DNA of 64,000 bases from CAZNXJ01 sp964577115 (GTDB lineage Bacteria; Planctomycetota; Planctomycetia; Pirellulales; Pirellulaceae): contig CAZNXJ010000023.1 of the NCBI GenBank assembly GCA_964577115.1, forward strand, positions 13,198 through 77,197, given 5' to 3'. Position 1 is the first letter of the stretch, and each line of letters begins with the position of its first letter. The translations under genes and the position numbers were made by a program. The notes beneath the pieces are model-generated. The model ran no database searches. It saw nothing but the letters and a program-made list of their open reading frames with translations, and had not been told where the DNA came from. Shown here piece after piece: positions 35,529-44,842 of the stretch.

Positions 35529-36437
35529 CTAGTCAAGCTGTAGTTCACGGCCATCGATGCCGCCGCAAGCGGCGAACAGCCGCATGGCCTGACGGAGCGG
35601 TCCGACATCGTGGACGCGGATGATTTGGATGCCTTGCCGAGCGAGACTTAAGGCACCGCCGATCACGCCCGGATCGCGATTGATATTCGGGTCACCAAGC
35701 AACTTGGCGATGAAACCTTTACGCGAATGGCCGACGAGCACAGGGGAGCCCAGTGCGTGGAACGTGTGGCAATGGGCCATGAGCGTCAAGTTGTGCTGGT
35801 GCGTCTTACCGAAGCCGATGCCCGGATCGATGCAGATCCGTTCGGCGGCGATTCCGCCCGCGATACACGCCGCTCGCCGATCGGCAAGATACTGCGAAAT
35901 CTCGCCCAACAGATCGTCGTAGCGCGGGGCGTCCTGCATCGTCTGTGGCGTCCCACGCATGTGCATCAAGCACACGGCCACTCCCGTCCGAGCTACCAGC
36001 GGCAGCATTTCAGGGTCCCCGGTCAGGGCCGTCACGTCGTTGACGATTTCGGCGCCTGCCTCGATGGCCATGGCGGCCACCGCGGCCTTGCTGGTGTCAA
36101 TTGAGACGGGAACCGCCGTGCGGCGGCAGACTTCCGAAACCACGCGCTCGACGCGCCGTAGCTCTTCCTCGACCGTGACCCCCGTCGAGTACGGACGAGT
36201 ACTCTCGCCGCCAATATCGAGCAGTTCTGCACCTTCGTCCTCGAGCCGCAAGGCGTGCTCGATCGCACGCTGCTGATCCAAATACCGGCCGCCGTCCGAA
36301 AAGCTGTCCGGCGTCACGTTGACGATTCCCATCAGCCGCGGCAGGTCGCCGCAATCGAGGATCTGCGTGCGCAGGTGCCACTGCGTCGCCCGGCGCGGGT
36401 ACTGTCCGGCAAACCAGGATCGATAGGAAAACTGCAT
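35529..36437 (-). CDS. folP: Dihydropteroate synthase
   Basis: 302 residues. TIM-barrel enzyme joining p-aminobenzoate to dihydropterin diphosphate in folate synthesis. Signature motifs: MGIVNVTPDSFSDGG, LLDIGGESTRPYS, VSIDTSKAAVA, IVNDVTAL, IDPGIGFGKTHQHN and VGHSRKGFI. The frame extends to 36605, but the first 56 residues are Arg-rich without family match, so MQFSYRSWFAGQY at 36437 is chosen; it leaves about 35 residues before the first motif. It is downstream of the lptE-like gene on the same strand after 171 nt. Confidence 0.94.
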   Translation of the reverse strand: MQFSYRSWFAGQYPRRATQWHLRTQILDCGDLPRLMGIVNVTPDSFSDGGRYLDQQRAIEHALRLEDEGAELLDIGGESTRPYSTGVTVEEELRRVERVVSEVCRRTAVPVSIDTSKAAVAAMAIEAGAEIVNDVTALTGDPEMLPLVARTGVAVCLMHMRGTPQTMQDAPRYDDLLGEISQYLADRRAACIAGGIAAERICIDPGIGFGKTHQHNLTLMAHCHTFHALGSPVLVGHSRKGFIAKLLGDPNINRDPGVIGGALSLARQGIQIIRVHDVGPLRQAMRLFAACGGIDGRELQLD

Positions 36438-36608
36438 TTTTGCACGGTTGCATGCGAGTGAGCGCGGTGCGGCGCCCAGCGTGGGGCCGCTGCATCTGCG
36501 ATTGTAACGGCATGGAATGGCCGCGCGGGGCCATTGAGCGTGCGACGAGCGGTTGTTGGGGAAGCGACGGCGCGTACGGCGAGCGGCATTACGGCGAGGC
36601 GGCAAGGA

Positions 36609-37139
36609 CTACCAGCCGGCTTCCATTTGACCGACGATCTGCTGAGCCAGTTCGCGGACGACTTCCACTTGGACGCTTGCCACCGACTGCCCCGCCTCCG
36701 GGATAAAGTCTTCCGCGGCGGCGACGCTCAGGTCGACCGGGATCACAGCGCTGCGCATGACAGCATTTCCGAGGCGATCGACCCATCGGACTTCGACGAC
36801 CATCGAGTATTCGATCGCGCGTGGCACGTCGAATTGGTCTTCGGCAAAGACACCTTTGCCATCGGTCAGAATGCGCCCATACAGCACGCTGTCGGCACCT
36901 GGCGAATGGACGACCTTGTACGGCGTGCGCTGCTCGATTTCCTTGATGACCGCTTCGGTCAACAATTCACCGAGATTCCGGCGGTAAAGATCCGATTCAA
37001 ACACCGGCACATAGACCGTGCGGATGTCGCTGCGGAACAGCAGCTGGTTGCCCGCTCGGTACCCAGCACACCCGGCGAGGCACACGGCCGCGAGCAGCGC
37101 GAGACCAGCGGCAAACGTTCGTAGCACGCGATGCTTCAC
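36609..37139 (-). CDS. LptE-like outer-membrane lipoprotein
   Basis: 176 residues from a GTG start. A lipoprotein signal peptide (LRTFAAGLALLAAVCLAGC) has the lipobox LAGC with the acylated Cys at residue 24. The mature part begins AGYRAGNQLLF and continues RTVYVPVFESDLYRRNLGELLTEAVIKEIEQRTPYKVV in outline, which matches the LptE pattern. LptE plugs the LptD translocon that places lipopolysaccharide in the outer membrane. The frame runs to 37379, but those residues overlap the upstream gene and look non-coding. It starts 34 nt after the BamD-like gene, so the two are likely co-transcribed. Confidence 0.78.
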   Translation of the reverse strand: MKHRVLRTFAAGLALLAAVCLAGCAGYRAGNQLLFRSDIRTVYVPVFESDLYRRNLGELLTEAVIKEIEQRTPYKVVHSPGADSVLYGRILTDGKGVFAEDQFDVPRAIEYSMVVEVRWVDRLGNAVMRSAVIPVDLSVAAAEDFIPEAGQSVASVQVEVVRELAQQIVGQMEAGW

Positions 37140-37173
37140 GGCGCGAGAGATCTGTGATGGAGCGAAGGCAGGA

Positions 37174-38454
37174 TTAGCGCTTGGTCGTCTCGAGCGGGCG
37201 CGTGACGAGCAGCGGTTTTTGATTACGCGTGGGCGGAAACAGGTCGGCGATCCATTTGAAATGCTGCGGTGGGCGCGGCGGCTTGTCCGCAATCGCCACG
37301 ATCCGCTCGCGCGCCTTCTCAGCGAACGGCGTATCGTCGTAGCTATCCGTGATAATGTCGTAGTAGAAGCGAGCGGCACCGAATGCCTTTTGGCGTTCGT
37401 AGTACTGAGCTGTATACCATTCCCGTTCCGCCAGCAGGAACCGCACTTCGCGATACATCCGCGTCAGCTCTTCGGCGTGCTCACGCGATTCGTGCGGGAA
37501 TTGCTTGCGGATCTGTGTCAGCAGCTTCTCGGCTTCATCTAGCACGACGCCCGAGTATTCAGGCCCCTGGTAGCTGCGCAGTTTGGCCTGCACGCCCAGG
37601 AAATGGGCCATGAACTGGTGTTCGCTCGTGGGAAACGTTTTCCGTAGGTCCGTATAGTACTCGTCGGCACGCACGAACCGCCCTTTCTGGAAATGGGCGT
37701 TGGCGGCCGCCATCGTCGCGTCATCCGCAAGCTTGCCGGTCGGATCGTCAATGCGAATCCGGTCAAACACGCGCAGCCCGTGCCCGCGCGAATCACGCCA
37801 GGGGCGGTGGCGATCGAATAGGTTGGTCGACAGGAACGATTCGTTGTAATAGTCGGCCGCGGCGAGCCAGTACTGGGCCATCGAGAAGCGGCGCGCTTCG
37901 ATCAGGTCGAGATAGGGAGAGTTGGGAAAACGCTTGAGCAGCCGTTCGTACTGCTTGTTTGCTTCGGGCAACTTGTCGGCGAAGAAGTAGGCTTCGCCAG
38001 AGAGGAACAGAGCGTCCTGTTGGAGCGACGAGTCGGGCCAGTACTTCGCGGCGTCCGCGAACAGGTCGCCCGCCTTCTCAAATTTCGCTCGCCGTTCGTT
38101 GCCGCTGCTATTGATGGCTTCCGTGTACGCTGCTTCGGCCAACTGATAGCGCTCGCGCGCCTTATCCGGTTTGGGGCCCCGGCCGGTCGCCTTTTTCAGG
38201 CTGTCGGTAAAGCTGGGCGGCGCCACGCTATCAACCAGGCCCTTGGCTTGACGCGGTCCGGGCGAGCTGGCGAACTTCGAGCGATACTCTTCGGGGGGCG
38301 GCCCTTCGATCTGCCGCTTCATCTGCTCGTACGAAAAGACCTCGTCGGCCGGCGACGAAAACATCGCGCAGCCCGCCAGCGTGGCGGTAAACGCCGCCAG
38401 CGCCGCGAGCGCGGCCGCTCGCCAACTCGGCACACCGGGCAAAGGAGCCTGCAC
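37174..38454 (-). CDS. BamD-like TPR lipoprotein, outer-membrane assembly
   Basis: About 426 residues. A hydrophobic signal stretch (AAALAALAAFTATLAGC) ends in a lipobox with Cys 29. TPR-like helices follow (KARERYQLAEAAYTEAIN, FLSGEAYFFADKLPEANKQYERLLKRFPNSPY in outline, GRFVRADEYYTDLRKTFPTSEHQFM in outline), as in BamD/YfiO, which binds the BamA insertase. It is longer than the common 245 residues, with an extra helical region (RHRPWRDSRGHGLRVFDRI) and a C-terminal tail. No ATG is available: the frame opens at TTG 38568, and GTG 38454 is preferred because it places the lipobox near the N-terminus. The start is uncertain. It leads the lptE-like gene. Confidence 0.72.
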   Translation of the reverse strand: MQAPLPGVPSWRAAALAALAAFTATLAGCAMFSSPADEVFSYEQMKRQIEGPPPEEYRSKFASSPGPRQAKGLVDSVAPPSFTDSLKKATGRGPKPDKARERYQLAEAAYTEAINSSGNERRAKFEKAGDLFADAAKYWPDSSLQQDALFLSGEAYFFADKLPEANKQYERLLKRFPNSPYLDLIEARRFSMAQYWLAAADYYNESFLSTNLFDRHRPWRDSRGHGLRVFDRIRIDDPTGKLADDATMAAANAHFQKGRFVRADEYYTDLRKTFPTSEHQFMAHFLGVQAKLRSYQGPEYSGVVLDEAEKLLTQIRKQFPHESREHAEELTRMYREVRFLLAEREWYTAQYYERQKAFGAARFYYDIITDSYDDTPFAEKARERIVAIADKPPRPPQHFKWIADLFPPTRNQKPLLVTRPLETTKR

Positions 38455-39147
38455 GGCGAGCCGGAGGGGCCCGGCGCCAGGTCCCAAGCTCTCCTGGCGG
38501 CGCGCAGGCAGAGCTTCGGCGAGGCCGGGTTGCCGTCGAGCGGGCGATGCGTTCCTCAAGGCGCTCAACTCCGATGACTTGGGAAAAACCGAGCGGCTCG
38601 GACCGGCAGCGCAGTGGCCACCTGCCCGCGTCGCGGGTGCCTTCGAGAAGGGCGCGGAAACTAGCCGAGCCGCCGCACAAGGTCAAGGCCGATTGAAGGG
38701 TTCAAAAGGTCCGTAGGTCCGTTGGTTCAGGGGTTAGGAGTGAGGGGCAGGGTTCCGGGGGGAAGGGAGATGGAGGAGGGGGGAGGAAGGGGAAAGGATG
38801 GCCACGTGGAGGACTCTGCACCGTGTTGGCAAACGCGCGAACTGCGGGGCTAAAAGGAGATTCGGAGGCAGCGCGCGAGGGCGCATCCCCGGGCTGCCGA
38901 GCGGCCAAGTGATAACGCCGGACAAAACGGGTCGTGCCTCTTCTGGAATCGTGTTACCCGGTTCCGAAGTACCGCACGGCGAGACAAGGACTATGGTTTT
39001 GCCGGGTGGTCCATCGACGGATACGTACGGACGGAGTTCGCATCGCGCGCAGGTTCCCACGCGGTGCAGCGCAAGTTCGTCGGTGTGGGCACCGGGAGAA
39101 AAGAAACAAGGACAAAGGGCGAGGCGACCTCCTCGCCTCCTTCTACC
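38455..39147. other. Intergenic region with a purine-rich G tract
   Basis: About 690 bases between the BamD-like gene and the corC-like gene stop, both minus. From about 38730 to 38801 the plus strand is almost pure purine, with repeated GGGG and GGAGG runs, so the minus strand carries a polypyrimidine tract. No gene is supported; frames here are arginine/proline-rich. Confidence 0.5.
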
Positions 39148-40464
39148 CTATCCTTCGGCCTTCTCTTCGTAGGTCGTGGCGGCGATGCGGGGGCCCCATT
39201 CGAGACGGACTCGGTCGATGCGACGTGGAGTTGCCTGCAGGACTGTTAAGCGGACTCCGTCCACGATCACCGACTCGCCGACGGCCGGAACGCGTCCGAG
39301 CTGGCTGACGATCAGGCCGGCAATCGAGTCGTAGTCGTCGCCTTCGACGAGTGAGAGGCCGAACAATTCGTTCAAATCGGCCACGTGCGTGCGCCCCGAG
39401 GCCTCGGCGGCGTACGCGTCAAACTGCACCACCTCGGCGTCTTCCTCCTCGTCCGACTCGTCATTGATCTCGCCGACGATCTCTTCCAGCACGTCTTCGA
39501 TGGTGACGACGCCCTCGACCGCACCGTACTCGTCCACGACAACCGCGAGATGGTTGCGTGTTTTCAAGAACTCGCGCAGCAGTTCGTCGAGCCGCATCGT
39601 CTTCGGCACGAAGTAAGCACGCCGCAGAATTTCGCGGAGCGAGCGCCGCTCTTCGACCGGCCGCACCATTTCGGGCATGAGGTCCTTCACGTACAGCACG
39701 CCCACAATGTGCTCAAAGGTTTCCTCATAGACCGGGATGCGCGTCCGCCCAACCTGGATCACGTAGTCCACGATCTCGGGCCACGGGAGCGAGACTTCCA
39801 GGGCATCGACATGGCTGCGCGGCGTCATCACGTCGGCCACGTCCGCGTCGTTCAGCTCCATGACACTTTCGATCATGTCGCCGGCGTGTTCTTCGAGGAA
39901 ACCGTCGCGGAGCCCGGCGGAAACGATCGAACGGATCTCGTCTTCGAACATCTCTTCCTCATCCGCTTCTTCGCGCTGAGGTCGTCCGGCCAGACGGCGC
40001 ATGATGCCTTCGAAGACGAGCAGGCCGAGTTTCAGCGGAGCGACGGCGAAATCGATCGTTACCCAGAGCGGCCAGGTGTGATAGGCATACGGAGTGGGCC
40101 AAAGTTCGGCGATGACGTACGGGATCCACGCCGTAGTCGCCAGCAGCGTAACGCCGGCCAGCACGACCGCCGTCACGATCGGCTGGAGGGGGACGTTTTC
40201 GAGTGGCGAATCGGGCGGCAGCCAGCCGAGCACGAAGCAGATGACGGCCAGGGTTGCCGCGAACACCTGAACCGACTCGGCGGATGTCGCCACGTCTTCG
40301 TGACGTGTGGCGATTACGGAAAAGCGGTCCTCGTTTTTTCTCGAGCGGCAGTAGCCTTCGAGTTCACTGCGCGAAAAGGTCCGCAGGACACGCCGTGCGG
40401 TGGAGGCCAAGCAGGCGATGACAAACGCTCCCGCAGCGATTGTCAGCCAGGCACTAGGCGTCAT
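39148..40464 (-). CDS. CNNM/CorC-family CBS-domain membrane protein
   Basis: 438 residues. The N-terminal DUF21-like membrane domain has about four hydrophobic helices to residue 160. Two CBS domains follow (VADVMTPRSHVDALEVSLP; TRNHLAVVVDEYGAVEGVVTIEDVLEEIVGEI in outline), then a C-terminal CorC_HlyC domain (IAGLIVSQLGRVPAVGESV). Related proteins act in Mg2+/Co2+ efflux; they are often wrongly called hemolysins. ATG 40464 overlaps the end of ybeY by 11 nt, which argues against the longer frame from 40515. This is the last gene of the phoH-pgpH-ybeY-corC group. Confidence 0.88.
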   Translation of the reverse strand: MTPSAWLTIAAGAFVIACLASTARRVLRTFSRSELEGYCRSRKNEDRFSVIATRHEDVATSAESVQVFAATLAVICFVLGWLPPDSPLENVPLQPIVTAVVLAGVTLLATTAWIPYVIAELWPTPYAYHTWPLWVTIDFAVAPLKLGLLVFEGIMRRLAGRPQREEADEEEMFEDEIRSIVSAGLRDGFLEEHAGDMIESVMELNDADVADVMTPRSHVDALEVSLPWPEIVDYVIQVGRTRIPVYEETFEHIVGVLYVKDLMPEMVRPVEERRSLREILRRAYFVPKTMRLDELLREFLKTRNHLAVVVDEYGAVEGVVTIEDVLEEIVGEINDESDEEEDAEVVQFDAYAAEASGRTHVADLNELFGLSLVEGDDYDSIAGLIVSQLGRVPAVGESVIVDGVRLTVLQATPRRIDRVRLEWGPRIAATTYEEKAEG

Positions 40465-40936
40465 GTTGCGTGGGGCCCTCAAGTTGGCGCGCCGTTCCGT
40501 CGGAAGTGACGACACCCAGCGCGCTTAAGTGTCGCTGCTCAGCCGCCCGCATGGCTTCCCGCTGCTCGTCGCTGTGGTCTTCATAACCCACCAGGTGCAG
40601 CGCGCCATGGATGACATACAGCAGCAGCTCGTCGGCTGCTGACCAACCGAACTCGGCAGCGCGCGATTCCGCCATCTCCGCGCTGACCACGATTTGTCCT
40701 TCGAGCGGCTCGTCGTCGGAACCCTCGTCGAGCCGATAGCTGAGCACATCCGTGGCCCAATCGTGATCCAGATGTTCGCGGTTCAGTCGCCAGATCGTCG
40801 CGTTATCGACGACTGCCACACTGACTTCCGCGCGGGCGATCTTGGCCTCGGCCAGCACGCCGCGGACGGCCGCTTCAAGTCGGGCCGCATCGATGGACGC
40901 TCGATCGTCCAAAACGTTGAGTTCAACGATGTGCAT
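40454..40936 (-). CDS. ybeY: Endoribonuclease YbeY (16S rRNA maturation)
   Basis: 160 residues. The zinc motif HGALHLVGYEDHSDEQ carries the three conserved His. The middle part (LNREHLDHDWATDVLSYRLDE in outline) matches the NxxYRxxDxxTDVLSFP region. YbeY trims the 16S rRNA 3' end and takes part in 70S quality control. It overlaps corC-like by 11 nt and follows the 87-residue gene after 48 nt. A C-terminal tail beyond the metal site (VVTSDGTARQLEGPTQHDA) is not conserved in the family. Confidence 0.93.
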   Translation of the reverse strand: MHIVELNVLDDRASIDAARLEAAVRGVLAEAKIARAEVSVAVVDNATIWRLNREHLDHDWATDVLSYRLDEGSDDEPLEGQIVVSAEMAESRAAEFGWSAADELLLYVIHGALHLVGYEDHSDEQREAMRAAEQRHLSALGVVTSDGTARQLEGPTQHDA

Positions 40937-40984
40937 GTTGGATGGGCTTGTACCGCACGAGGATGCAATTCGCGCGGCGTAGCG

Positions 40985-41248
40985 TCAAAGGTCTCCCATC
41001 GGCGGAATCTCGTCCGACTCGTGCCAATCCTCCCAGATCCGCCAGAATTCGGGCAGGTCGGAGCCGTAGTGGTCCCGAGCGAGCTCGAAGATTTCCGAGG
41101 GCGTCCGCTGCTCCATGTGCTCGATCGAACAGCCCGCGTCACGGCAAAGCTGCTCGACCGCCGTCACCAGCGGAGCCGGCGATTTGCCACGCTGGAAAAA
41201 TTCTTCGGGTAGGTCGGGCATGCCTGCCATGGTCCGTTTTCCGCTCAC
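40985..41248 (-). CDS. 87-residue protein between pgpH and ybeY
   Basis: A small acidic protein of unknown family (PLVTAVEQLCRDAGCSIEHM, then TPSEIFELARDHYGSDLPEFWRIWEDW in outline). Its GTG start overlaps the pgpH-like stop in a GTGA junction, so it is probably translated by coupling. ATG starts at 41230 and 41221 are also possible. It lies inside a very conserved operon, which argues that it is real. There is no signal peptide or membrane helix; the second half reads as amphipathic helices rich in Trp and Glu. Confidence 0.65.
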   Translation of the reverse strand: MSGKRTMAGMPDLPEEFFQRGKSPAPLVTAVEQLCRDAGCSIEHMEQRTPSEIFELARDHYGSDLPEFWRIWEDWHESDEIPPMGDL

Positions 41249-43599
41249 GCCGTCTGTTGATCCGGGTATTTCACGCGGCCGTGATACACGGCCGTCAGGG
41301 ATTTAACGAGTGTATCTTCGATGATGCTGAGTTCCTTGAGCGTCAGCCCACATTCATCGAACTGGCCGTCGAGCAGCCGTTTGCGGGCCAGTTCGCTGAC
41401 CAGCCCCTCGATGCGCGCGGGCGTCGGGTCGACCAGCGCGCGGCTGGCGCTTTCGACGGCGTCGGCGAGCATCATCACGGCCGCTTCTTTCGTCTGCGGC
41501 TTGGGGCCCGGATAGCGGAAGCTCGTTTCATCCACTTCGCCGCGATCCGGGTCGCTGGCCGACATCTTCGCCGCCTGGTCGTAGAAGTACTCGACGAGCG
41601 TCGTTCCGTGATGCTGCTCGATGAAGTCGATGATCGAGCGGGGCAGGTGATGCCGCCGAGCCAGCTCGGCACCGTCTTTGACGTGGGCGATAATGACGAG
41701 CGTGCTCATCGCCGGCATCAACGATCCATGCCGGTTCGGCGCGTGCCCCTGGTTCTCGACGAAGTAGCCAGGTTTGACCATCTTGCCGATGTCATGGAAG
41801 TACGCACCCACACGCGCCAGTAGCCCGTTGGCTCCAATCGCCTCGGCGGCGACTTCTGCGAGCGAAGCGACATTAATCGAGTGGTTGTAGGTGCCGGGGG
41901 CGCGGCGCGCGAGCTCCTGAAGTAGCGGGTGCGACGCATCGCCCAGCTCGAGCAGGCTGAGGTCTGTTTGCACGTCGAACAGCTTTTCGATAAACGGCAG
42001 CAGCCCGGTCATGAGCAGTCCGCTGAGCAGCGAACAGAAGCCGAACCAGGTCGAGCCGCTGATCAAAAGGACGAAGAAGTTCGAACCTGACGACGAACCG
42101 AATTGGCTCATCCAAGGCAGCGTGGAATCGGGAGAACCGAACGACTGGCCGGTGAGCGTCCCGACGCCGAGCGATGTCAGCATCGTCACGAGCGCCGACC
42201 AGAGGCCGACGTAAATCAGCTTGGTCCGATTGCGGATGCGCGACAGGAACAGCACTGGGCCGGCCGCCGCAGCCACGAGAATGATCAGCTCGGGGAGCCG
42301 CTGACCGAGCGACATGACAAGCACGAGGGCCAGGGCCGAACTGGCGATCAACGCGAGCTCGCGGTGATAGGCGATGCAGAGCGTCATCGCGAAGAGGCTG
42401 ATCGGAATGATTTCCGCTCGCCACGCTTCGCGCGCCGCGATGATACAGAGGCCGAGCGACACGACGACCAGGCCGAGCATCGTGATGTAGCGCCGCAGAT
42501 CGGTCAGAATCCGCCGCTCGTGATAATAAATGTACGTACCGCAGAGAACGTATAGCGCGACGAACATGCCGAAGTCGGCAATGGAGTGCGCGAGCATCGT
42601 GCTGACGCTCAGGTTCTTGAGCTGCGCCTGGTATTCGAGCCGCAGCAGCGCGACGTCTTCTTCTCGCAGTGGCTGACCACCGGCCGCCAGCTTGTCGCCG
42701 ACGTTGTAGGTGACCATCACGGTTTCGACCGCATTGCGCGCCTGTTCGAGGACGCGCTGGCTGGCGCTCTGGTTGAGCGTTAGCGTTGAAGGGAAGCGTT
42801 TGTTGCGCATCCAGGTCGCTACCAGCTCGACCATCGACGGGATTTTGTCGGGGGGAAATTGCTGAGCGTTGAACGCATTGGTCAGCCGCTGGCGCAGGTT
42901 CGACGTGGCTTCGGCGATCCGGACATCCTTTACGTCGATGCGGCGCATGGCCGATTCTTTGCCGACCGGGTGTACGAGCAGCGTAGTTTGGCTGCCTTCG
43001 CCGAGCGCGTGGACGAGGTTTTCCAAAAGCCCGTCGCGCTCGTAGTCGCTCAGCGCCTCCTGCACGGCCTTTTCGAACCGCGCGAGCTCGGCGTCTTCGC
43101 TCAACGCTGCTCGCATTTCCTCAAATGCCCGCACGGCCGCGGGCGACATGGGGTCGCCGGCATTCGTCTGCTGCGGGAGGAACTCGCGCCACACGGCGGG
43201 ATCGGCCGTATCGAACGACTCGGTGCGAATCACCTGAAAGACTTGATTCTTGAGCGCCTTGCGCAGTTCGATCAGTGGCTGCACGTCGTGCTGATAGACG
43301 ACCGGCGTTTCACTGCGGATCATGCGCCGGCGCGCCTCCGTTTCCTTTTCGTCCGGGCGGCTGAATGCCGTATGCGCGACGATGTCGCGCGGCGGTACGT
43401 AGCCGGTACGGAACGGAAACGAGGGGCGCCATGCGCCGGAAAAGAACCACATCAGCACCGCGGCCAAGAGGGCGATGCCGACGCGCCGCAGGATATCGGG
43501 ATCGCGGAGCCAGATCAGCCAACGAGCAACTCCGCTGCGCGGAGCCACATTACGGCTGACGCGTTCCGCGCGCGGGCGTTTCGACGATGCTTGAGACAT
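41245..43599 (-). CDS. PgpH/YqfF-type 7TM-HD phosphohydrolase
   Basis: 784 residues. One N-terminal transmembrane helix (VGIALLAAVLMWFFSG) is followed by a large outside 7TMR-HDED domain (about 60-310), then seven membrane helices (from IADFGMFVALYVLCGTYIYY on), then a cytoplasmic HD domain from about residue 570: YNHSINVASLAEVAAEAIGAN, YFHDIGKMVKPGYF, IAHVKDGAELARRHHLP, IIDFIEQHHGT. Related proteins break down cyclic di-AMP; that activity here is inference. It lies 5 nt after phoH, as in many bacteria. Confidence 0.9.
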   Translation of the reverse strand: MSQASSKRPRAERVSRNVAPRSGVARWLIWLRDPDILRRVGIALLAAVLMWFFSGAWRPSFPFRTGYVPPRDIVAHTAFSRPDEKETEARRRMIRSETPVVYQHDVQPLIELRKALKNQVFQVIRTESFDTADPAVWREFLPQQTNAGDPMSPAAVRAFEEMRAALSEDAELARFEKAVQEALSDYERDGLLENLVHALGEGSQTTLLVHPVGKESAMRRIDVKDVRIAEATSNLRQRLTNAFNAQQFPPDKIPSMVELVATWMRNKRFPSTLTLNQSASQRVLEQARNAVETVMVTYNVGDKLAAGGQPLREEDVALLRLEYQAQLKNLSVSTMLAHSIADFGMFVALYVLCGTYIYYHERRILTDLRRYITMLGLVVVSLGLCIIAAREAWRAEIIPISLFAMTLCIAYHRELALIASSALALVLVMSLGQRLPELIILVAAAAGPVLFLSRIRNRTKLIYVGLWSALVTMLTSLGVGTLTGQSFGSPDSTLPWMSQFGSSSGSNFFVLLISGSTWFGFCSLLSGLLMTGLLPFIEKLFDVQTDLSLLELGDASHPLLQELARRAPGTYNHSINVASLAEVAAEAIGANGLLARVGAYFHDIGKMVKPGYFVENQGHAPNRHGSLMPAMSTLVIIAHVKDGAELARRHHLPRSIIDFIEQHHGTTLVEYFYDQAAKMSASDPDRGEVDETSFRYPGPKPQTKEAAVMMLADAVESASRALVDPTPARIEGLVSELARKRLLDGQFDECGLTLKELSIIEDTLVKSLTAVYHGRVKYPDQQTA

Positions 43600-43604
43600 G
43601 TCAG

Positions 43605-44573
43605 TTAGCGGCGTGCCTTCTTGCCGCCGGTCACATTGCGCGGTTCGTCATAGGCTCGGACGATTTCCTGCACCAGACGGTGCCGAACAATGTCCGAACC
43701 GGTCAGGCGTGCGACACCAATGCCTTCAATCCCCCGAAGGCGATGCAGCGCGTCGACCAATCCACTGCGCGTTCCGGCTCGCAAATCGACCTGGGTTACA
43801 TCCCCAGAAACCACGATTCGAGAGTCCATGCCCATGCGCGTCAAGAACATCTTCATCTGCGCGACGGTGGCGTTCTGAGCTTCATCGAGAATGATGAACG
43901 CCTCGTTCAGCGTGCGGCCTCGCATGTAGGCCAGCGGAATGACCTCGATCACGTCCTGTTCCATGAACCGCTTGATCAGGTCATAGTCGATCATTTCGTG
44001 CAGCGCGTCCAGCAGTGGGCGCAAATACGGGTTGATCTTCGCCTGCAGATCCCCCGGCAAAAAACCGAGGCTTTCGCCCGCTTCCACCGCTGGCCGAACC
44101 AGCACGATCTTCCGGATATGTTTGTGTTTGAGGGCCTCGACCGCGAGCGCCACGGCCAGGTACGTCTTGCCCGTCCCGGCCGGACCTACGGCCAGCGTCA
44201 GGGCATGGCTGCGGACGGTCTGTACATAGCGGCTTTGGCCCGGCGTCCGCGGGACAATCCGCCGGCCCGCATGGAATACGTCGATCGGCCCCGCTTCCGT
44301 CCCCGCTTCGCCCCCGGCAATGTTGCGCAGGATCTCGGCGACGTCTTCCGTCGTCAGCGTGCCGCGCCGGGTGAGCCGGTTTTTTAATTGTTCGAGCACT
44401 TCCGTCGCACGAGCGACCGCATCTTCCTCATCGCCAGTGACGCGAATCTCGCCGTCCCGATGCGTAATCGTGACGCCGAACGCCTCGCGGATCATTTGCA
44501 GATGCTGATCACGGGCCCCGAACAGCGGAAGAACAAGTTGCGGTTCGCCAACCGCAAGGGTTGATTGCACCAT
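43605..44573 (-). CDS. PhoH-family ATPase
   Basis: 322 residues. An N-terminal KH-like part (FGVTITHRDGEIRVTGDEE) precedes the ATPase: Walker A GPAGTGKTYLA, GFLPGDLQAKINPYLRPLLDAL in outline, PLAYMRGRTLNEAFIILDEAQN with Walker B, and SGDVTQVDL with sensor Asp. PhoH/YbeZ works with YbeY in RNA metabolism, and ybeY lies in the same operon here. First gene of the run. The 269 nt upstream to cdsA show no gene and should hold the promoter. Confidence 0.93.
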   Translation of the reverse strand: MVQSTLAVGEPQLVLPLFGARDQHLQMIREAFGVTITHRDGEIRVTGDEEDAVARATEVLEQLKNRLTRRGTLTTEDVAEILRNIAGGEAGTEAGPIDVFHAGRRIVPRTPGQSRYVQTVRSHALTLAVGPAGTGKTYLAVALAVEALKHKHIRKIVLVRPAVEAGESLGFLPGDLQAKINPYLRPLLDALHEMIDYDLIKRFMEQDVIEVIPLAYMRGRTLNEAFIILDEAQNATVAQMKMFLTRMGMDSRIVVSGDVTQVDLRAGTRSGLVDALHRLRGIEGIGVARLTGSDIVRHRLVQEIVRAYDEPRNVTGGKKARR

Positions 44574-44842
44574 TCCATCCGTCAGCCGACCGGCTGACCT
44601 TTGTCAGGCAAACGCCGAGCATCGAATGTGGTGCCGTGCACGGTGCCGTTTTGCCTGCGCGGGGATTCGTTCCAGGATCTCCCGTGCACCAAGCGACGGA
44701 CAACGGTCCTGGACCGACTCGCAGTGTATTAAACAACTATAACTGATCGTAGCCGCCGGAAAACAATCCGTCGGGCCACGATGGTGTAAATCACTATGGC
44801 GGTTAGTGTTGCGTTCATCCGAATGCAGGCGTCCGGCGGCAC

